A stretch of DNA of 15,961 nt, from NCBI GenBank assembly GCA_946803715.1, contig CAMPET010000255.1, positions 45,702 through 61,662 of the forward strand, read 5' to 3'. The notes beneath the pieces were generated by a model. It had not been told where the DNA came from. It ran no database searches and saw only the letters and a program-made list of their open reading frames with translations. This document shows, in pieces, positions 10,028 through 15,961 of the stretch. Every line of letters starts with the position of its first letter. Positions within the stretch are counted from its first letter, which is position 1. A program made the translations under genes and the position numbers. This DNA comes from Beroe ovata (lineage: Eukaryota > Ctenophora > Nuda > Beroida > Beroidae).

Positions 10028-11034
10028 GAGACTCTGACATGGACGACAGCAATCTGGAGGCACATGACTCACACTCCGCTCTAGCTGGCCACACCAAGCA
10101 ATCTCTTACCAAAATATTTGGATCACAGCCAGAAATCTCGGCTCAAGCCTCTTTTGACCTCTTTGTTCGGGACTTCTTCGACCTCCCTGCCCCCTATGGA
10201 GTGAGACTGCCTTCGGGCGTGAAGAGTGTGTTCTGCTACTATTTCGACATTGACACTGGTCTATTTAGTCAGTGGGACTGTCTCCTGCCACAGACGAATG
10301 CCTATGTAGAGGATGTGAAGACAGGTTTTGAGCACACTGGTGGGAGCTCTGCTCTGGCTAACGCATGGCAGGAGGTGGACATGCCCATTCCCACCCTGGA
10401 CTCCATCCGACTAGCCCGGGTAGTGGAGCTGCTCCTGCTGGGCAATGCCAAGATCCTGCTGTGTGGGCATGCTGGCATTGGCAAGTCTGTAGTTATGGAT
10501 GCCATACTCAAGAGGATAAAAAAGATGAGTCTCTTTGACAAGAACAGGGGCGAGGTATGCTATATGGCCTATGATTGATAATAGACCGTACACGATTGTT
10601 ATGACATGTGACAATTTGCAATCCTATCCTTACACATGATGCGTTTTCTACCCGGCAGGTAAATCTGTACGACATTGCTGGTCTCCCAGCCTCTAACCCA
10701 GCTCTAGCAGACAACATACAGGAGTGGATTAAACCCGACACAGAAACCGAGCAAGATGACTACCTATTCGGGAGCAAGAAGGAGTTTATCTCCGCCAGAA
10801 TGCTCATGAACGGGCAGACTACTGCAGAGAATGTGCAGGCATTCTTTGAGAGGAATGTTATCAAGTTAGGTCGCGATCTCATGGGGCCACCTATCGGGAA
10901 AACGGTACGTGTGACTTCCCAGGCTATTTCGCAGATACCTAATGACCACTCCATGACCCCCAGTTTACCACTCGATTTACCCCCATCTGACCACTTTCTG
11001 ACCCCTGCCGACCCACACAGTTGGTCATGTTTGT
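10028..11034 (+). CDS. dynein heavy chain fragment, AAA3 module (partial)
   Basis: Exons 10028-10554, 10659-10904 and 11021-11034 (cut by the N) keep phase. The first acceptor is TTTGCAG at 10021-10027, with phase requiring one base from an unseen upstream exon. The ATG at 10039 is therefore probably internal. The translation follows the order around dynein AAA3: a SFDLFVRDFFDLP linker-like stretch, VFCYYFDIDTGLFSQWD (matching the usual Y-D/W-x-P-W region), and MPIPTLDSIR before the nucleotide site. A Walker A GHAGIGKS, a helix, then LMGPPIGKT and LVMFV leading into Walker B follow. Family role: ATP-driven microtubule motor of cilia or cytoplasm. The sequence is divergent: the common Walker A form is GPTGTGKT, and an insert-like stretch (about 10660-10800) precedes the second half. 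A DNHD1-like or divergent axonemal chain is possible. The acidic end of Walker B is lost at the N. Confidence 0.75.
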
Positions 11035-11035
11035 N
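11035..11035. other. ambiguous base at dynein/Sin3 frame switch, probable misjoin
   Basis: Left of the N, the phase-0 frame reads dynein LVMFV. Right of it, the frame that splices into Sin3 is shifted by one. A contig join inside what appears to be one exon explains both. Confidence 0.7.
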
Positions 11036-14000
11036 GGCTACCAGCACGACCCGGCCCCCGACCAGTCAGTCCGGAGGCGGCGGGGCCACATCTCGACAAG
11101 ATGGCCAGTACCAGCGTCTTCGGGTAGGTGATGATAGAAAATAGGTGTTTAGATGATTCAACCTCCTAATATTCAGCATCTCTATTATAAGTGGGTAGTT
11201 ACATACGATTATAAAGTCTAGTTCAATGCCCATATAAGGGAAATGGGGTATTTAAACTGGTTTGATAACGTTAGGTTGACGATGCACTGTGGTATTTGGA
11301 TCAAGTGAAGGCACAGTTTGGTGATCAGCCCCACGTTTACAACAACTTCCTCGACATAATGAAGGAGTTCAAATCTCAGAGGTGGGTTCTTTGAGTGACT
11401 CGATCAGTTGAAACTGGAATACCGCGACTGGCAATGATGATAATGATGATGCAGTGATATGCTTTTCGAGATAACGCCCACTGCCCAGTATCGATACACC
11501 GGGTGTAATCACGCGGGTTTCCAACCTGTTCCGCGGGCGACCCGAGCTCATATCCGGGTTCAACACTTTCCTCCCGCCGGGCTACAAGATTGAGGTTCTA
11601 CCTGCCACGGGATCGGGCAGCAACAGTCATGCTTTCAACGTTACCCTGAACATCTCATCTAACGGGGGTCCTAATGGACAACCTAACAGGGTTTCGGTTC
11701 GTTTTTCTCAGTTGAACTTGTATCAATACCTAACTTGTTATCTATGTCATGTGATTCAACGCAGAGCACTGAATAATACCCGTATCATTTCAGACATATC
11801 ATATCATTGGAGATCGGCCGCCCCCGGCCACCCCTCAACAAGTGCCAATAACCCGGCCCCAGCCCAAACCCGAGGTGCAACAGTTGACAACACCGTCACA
11901 GAGCAGCTCTGTCCCCGTCACTTCGCAGCAGCATACAACCAACAAGCTACCACCTTCAACCAAAGCACAGGTCAATCTCTCATCCATATTATGAGTTACC
12001 AATGTTCTGTCTTCCAACTACTGTGACGTTTTCACGGTCCGATAACTGTTTAGGGAGTGAACAACGGTGTTCCTGTACAGCCAGAGTTTAACCAGGCTAT
12101 CAACTATGTGAACAAGATAAAGACACGCTTCCAGAATGATCCAGAGGTGAATTCATAATCACTACCTCCCTATACAGACATCATAGAACCCTTCGTTGAG
12201 ACTGAATCTTATTAACCTGAATCTTATTAACCTTATTAAAACTCCATTTGATTCACTATTATCGGATTCACACTGATAGATTGAGGATTTTTCCAGGTAT
12301 ATAAATCCTTCATGGAGATACTACACACCTTCCAGAAAGACCAGAAGACTGTGAAAGGATCATCCTCTAATCTCAACTCGAGTGGTGAAACTGAGGTACG
12401 TAACGCGAACGCTCTGGCGATATTACACTTTCCTACTTACACTCATGATTATAGAGCTTATCAAGGTCGTCACATCCATTGATCAAGTTTTTGACGAAGT
12501 CGTCACTATCAAATCCATTGATCAGGTTTTTGACAAAGTCCGCATCCTGTTCCAAGATCAGCCTGATTTGCTCAAAGACTTTTCCCAGTTCCTACCGGAA
12601 GCTCATTGCATCGCAGCACATATCCAGCAAATGCAGGAGCACAGCAAGCAGATCCTGACTGTAGCAGCATCTAACGGTCCTGACAAGCAAGCTTCCCTCA
12701 GTGGGGGTGGGGGTCCGCCCCCACTGAAGAGAGCAGCAGGCAACCCATCCCAGGGGAGCCAGTCCACCGATCTCAAGCTACATCTCCCCCGACTACATGT
12801 TGCTAAAGTAGAGAAAGAGGTTGAGATTAAGGTGTGTATGATCACAAGTAATTGACTGGAATCCTCTGGAGCCAAGGCAGTTCAATTGGTTAGATGAGCT
12901 GTTAGACTGTTGCAATCGATATAGGTTCCATTAGAGCCATTATTGATCGCAGAACAACATTATCATTGCATTGCAACCCCAGGAGGAGAAAATTGTGATA
13001 CAAACGGAACAAGAATTTTTCGAGAGAGCGAAAAAAGCCCTAAAGAGTCAAGAAGTCTATGAAAACTTCCTCAGGTAACTGAACTGATCTTTATAGTGCT
13101 GCTATCTCATTCATGATCATGTGCCTTCATGTAAGATTGGGGTACGGAATACCCAACTTGCTGAGATTCCAATGTCGGGAATGCCCAACGTCACGAATAC
13201 TCAACTGCAATGATGAGTCACATGATGAGTCACATGAGTTTAATTTATACTCCCTCACTACTCGCAGATGTCTGGTGCTGTACACAGAAGAGACACTCAG
13301 TGCTACGGACATTGTGCACATTGCCGTGCACTTTATTGGCAAATTTCCCGAACTGTTTGCCTGGTTTAAGAACTATGTGGGTTACAAGGACGCTGTGCCC
13401 ACTGATCAGAGTAGGAAGAACAGGATGGGCGAGTTGGAGATAAACTACGCCTCGTGTAAGAGATATGGGGCATCGTACAGAGCTCATCCACCCAACTACA
13501 TTCCTCCCAAATGCATGGGCAGGACTGAACTCTGCACACAGGTGATCATTCCCATTCTGTATCCCACCGTGGCTGGGGCTTACAATGAATCGAAAACTTA
13601 ATTAACTACCTACCTATTTCAACTGTTCAAAATTGTCTTGAAAGTCACTTTTCTGTAAATCTGCATGGAATTTCGGTCAAATGAGGCTTAGTAACATGTC
13701 TCTGTAACACGTGTCTGTGCACTCACGTGTCTAGTGTAACACGTGTCTGTGCACTCACGTGTCTAGTGTAACACACGTGTCTATGTACACTCAGGTTTTG
13801 AACGACACGTGGCGGTCGTATCCGTGTTGGTCGGAGGACAGCACGTTCTCCGGGAGCAAGAAAACACAGTATGAGGATTACATCCACAAGTGTGATGACG
13901 AGAGATTCGAGTTGGATGTCGTCATAGAAACTAACCTGACGTGTATCAAGCAGTTGGAGGCGGTGCAGAAAAAACTGCTAAAACTCACGCCCGATGGTAA

Positions 14001-15961
14001 GCCACGTTACCACACTTTGGTGATGTCATGTGATACCTAGTAGGTGATGTGACAAAAATGCTTAACCTGAGTTTATCATTCTGAGCAGGTGCTTCGTTTG
14101 GTGTTTGAATACGGCGTCATATTTAACAGTATCTTACGAGCACATGCCAATTATTACTACACGCACGCACACACACACGTCCTACCATCGCTTACTTCTG
14201 ACTATTTTCCAGAGGTGGCGAGGTTTAGGCTAGACAATAAGTTGGGCGGCACATCTGAGATATTTGGAAGACAGGCGATAAAGCGGATATATGGCGACAA
14301 GTTTGGTGGCATCATAGACGGTCTCAAGAAATCGCCCCAAGCAGTCATCCCTATTGTGTTGAAACGGTACTGAAATTTAACTGAAACTGTTAACTGAGCC
14401 TTTTTATCGTGTTTTCGGGCGTCCCCATGAATCATTTTCGTCTCAAGACGCTTGCACTGTAATTACTTCATGCAAATCTTGCCAATCACATTATTACAAC
14501 TTCATCCATGATGAATGTACTTATAGTCACTGGTGTTCACTGGTGTCTATAACACGCAGGTTGAAAAGCAAGGATGAGGAGTGGTGTGAGGCGCGGCGGC
14601 AGTTCAATGGGATATGGGGTGACCAGTGTAAGAAGTACCACCTCAAGTCACTCGACCATCAGAGTGCTACCTTCAAACAGGCTGATGTGAAGTTCATTCG
14701 ATCGAAACATCTTGTCACAGAGGTACAGTTCATTAACTGACATTCATTGCATTCTATTTTCGTCGTCGCTCCATCATATAGATATCAGCTAGCTATGAAT
14801 TTGCAGAGCTTTCATTGCAACACAGGTTATAGTATGTGATCGTAAATTGCAAATAGAACTACATGTACTGATCTACTGCTGAAATATATGACATCTTGTC
14901 ATAAAGTCAGGAAGTACCGAGCAAATATAATCATATAAGGTCATGAACTAATAAGCTTAGTAAGAGACACGCCCAACTATTCATTATGTATCATGAAACT
15001 TCATACGACGAATGGTGAAATTACCACGTCAGCTGTTGTCATGATGATCATATTAGGGGAGGGCAAGGCACTCGAAATGGATGACAAACACTAAAACTAG
15101 TTCTACCGAAAACCGGGGTCGAGCAAAATTAATTTGGGGGTATGGGCCTACTGTCGGATTGTCGTGTGGTCACGAATACACAGTTTGCACCCATTCCAAA
15201 GTTGAACGATTTATGATTTGGCAACATCAGCAATCATCCATTCACCCCCTCAATTTTGGCGCTATATTCCAGATTGAGACGCTGTACGATGAGCGAATGG
15301 AGCAGGCGCCAGACAAGGCTGTCACCGGACCTCACATCACCATCACACACAAGGATCATCACATCCTGGAGGATGCACGGAATCTCATCATTCATCATCT
15401 CCGGAGACAGAGTCATCTGCAGAATGAGGAGAAAGCTAAGGTCAAGGTCTTCCTTAATGGGTTCCTGCAGGACTTCTTCTTCGCGCCGAGAGGTAGTAGA
15501 GATCTGGGGGTATTCATTCGGGCAAGTCCCTGATTGTGTCCCATTTTCAACATACATATCATCAGGTGATGTGAGTGATGATGATCACGAAAGTGAAGAT
15601 GAGACATCAGCAGATGATGATGATGAAACAACATCACGTGGCTCGCGGGCATCTAACAAGGGCGCTCGGCGCTCTGCCCGCAAAGCAGAGAGACCAGCCA
15701 AGGCGGCCAAACTGGCGCCACCTGAGACCGATATAGTGAGTGTACACAACTCACTGTCATGCTGTCACAGTGACTTCACTATAGTGACTTCACAGTCAAT
15801 CACTGTCACACACATCTGCTAAAATGGGTAATCAAGCTCGTGATTTCTCACACTAACGATTCCTCACACAGACAGACGCATACAACCTGTTCTTCACTAA
15901 CAACCAGTGGTACGCGTTCCTCCGACAACACCAGGTTATCAATCTATCATGGAATATTGTT
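11036..15961 (+). CDS. SIN3: Sin3 transcriptional co-repressor, 15 exons, partial at both ends
   Basis: Exons 11036-11123, 11275-11381, 11489-11690, 11794-11970, 12054-12146, 12297-12395, 12526-12831, 12983-13074, 13268-13541, 13795-13996, 14213-14366, 14560-14722, 15273-15492, 15566-15735 and 15872-15934 join in phase, about 803 codons. PAH1 (exons 1-3): [32 protein letters not shown] Pro/Gln linker follows (exon 4). PAH2 (5-7): [34 protein letters not shown]3 (8-9): [36 protein letters not shown]. The HDAC-interaction domain (9-13) includes [53 protein letters not shown] and [12 protein letters not shown]. An acidic/basic linker (14) and [18 protein letters not shown] (15) follow. Sin3 is the nuclear scaffold joining HDAC1/2 to DNA-bound repressors such as Mxd through PAH domains. 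The N-terminus is lost at the N at 11035, and the end lies beyond the window. Donors after exon 3 (GTTTCG) and exon 15 (GTTATC) are weak. Confidence 0.95.
12468..12540 (+). repeat. in-frame 39-bp duplication at a Sin3 exon acceptor
   Basis: TCCATTGATCAAGTTTTTGA (12475) recurs, with one change, at 12514, a 39-bp offset equal to 13 codons. The second copy supplies the acceptor and first codons of the PAH2 exon (VFDKV at 12526). An upstream acceptor (TTATCAAG at 12460-12467) would keep the frame and add [12 protein letters not shown] plus seven residues. Confidence 0.75.
13705..13785. repeat. 32-bp tandem repeat with E-boxes in Sin3 intron
   Basis: CACGTG palindromes at 13708, 13724, 13740, 13756 and 13774. 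Units of 32 bp each carry two E-boxes (16-bp spacing) in context TAACACGTGTCTGTG and CTCACGTGTCTAGTG. The array ends within the last bases before the acceptor of the HDAC-interaction exon at 13795. Confidence 0.85.
14157..14180. repeat. CA-rich microsatellite in Sin3 intron
   Basis: A short run of ACAC/ACGC dinucleotides lies about 35 bases before the acceptor of the 14213 exon. It is an ordinary simple repeat. Confidence 0.6.
14723..15272. other. longest Sin3 intron (550 bp), nothing else seen
   Basis: Bounded by GTACAG and TTCCAG in phase 0. It contains no recognised RNA gene, repeat array or coding segment; open frames running across it are shadows of the following exon. Confidence 0.6.

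Noticed and set aside
11040-11123. PAPDQ-containing frame as a true dynein continuation after Walker B
   Set aside because: It resembles dynein only over a few residues and then becomes Arg-rich; the +1 frame gives a clean Sin3 lead-in that splices in phase to PAH1.

Overview
The window looks like nuclear DNA of a compact-genome invertebrate animal. Genes are split by many short GT-AG introns (about 70-550 bp), spacers are AT-rich, and the proteins are animal types: JMJD7, SVIP, an axonemal-type dynein heavy chain and Sin3. No bacterial-style operon or Shine-Dalgarno layout is seen. A sponge or another early-branching marine animal is my guess from gene compactness, apparent heterozygosity and an unfamiliar secreted Cys-rich protein; the phylum is not proven by anything seen here.

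Layout, all genes on the plus strand. 1-650: tandem repeats and a possible 3' coding remnant. 1241-1948: single-exon secreted protein built of three six-cysteine modules, with a poly(A) signal at 2169. 2629-4890: complete seven-exon JMJD7 (313 aa), a JmjC lysyl hydroxylase. 5809-6453: complete three-exon SVIP-like gene (88 aa) with a p97/VCP-binding VIM motif. It is preceded by a 16-bp repeat of AGCAAC half-sites, and its first intron holds eight 23-bp units, each centred on an RFX X-box-like palindrome. 6357-7776: near-identical tandem copies of about 0.7 kb that carry the last SVIP exon twice. 8015-8187: an unidentified first coding exon. 8348-10027: non-coding, repeat-rich DNA with a GC-rich hairpin cluster. 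10028-11034: fragment of a dynein heavy chain AAA3 module. 11036-15934: most of a Sin3 co-repressor gene (15 exons, about 803 codons; 5' and 3' ends missing).

Three single N characters (7098, 8347, 11035) probably mark contig joins. The first lies exactly at the start of the second duplicate copy. The third lies inside an exon, where the reading frame changes from dynein to Sin3. The SVIP duplication and the dynein-Sin3 adjacency should therefore be treated as possible assembly products.

The genes do not form an obvious pathway. The most notable shared pattern is several minisatellites whose unit contains a palindromic transcription-factor-like site (X-box, E-box CACGTG), lying in introns or just upstream of genes. 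I did not find a convincing new multi-gene system.
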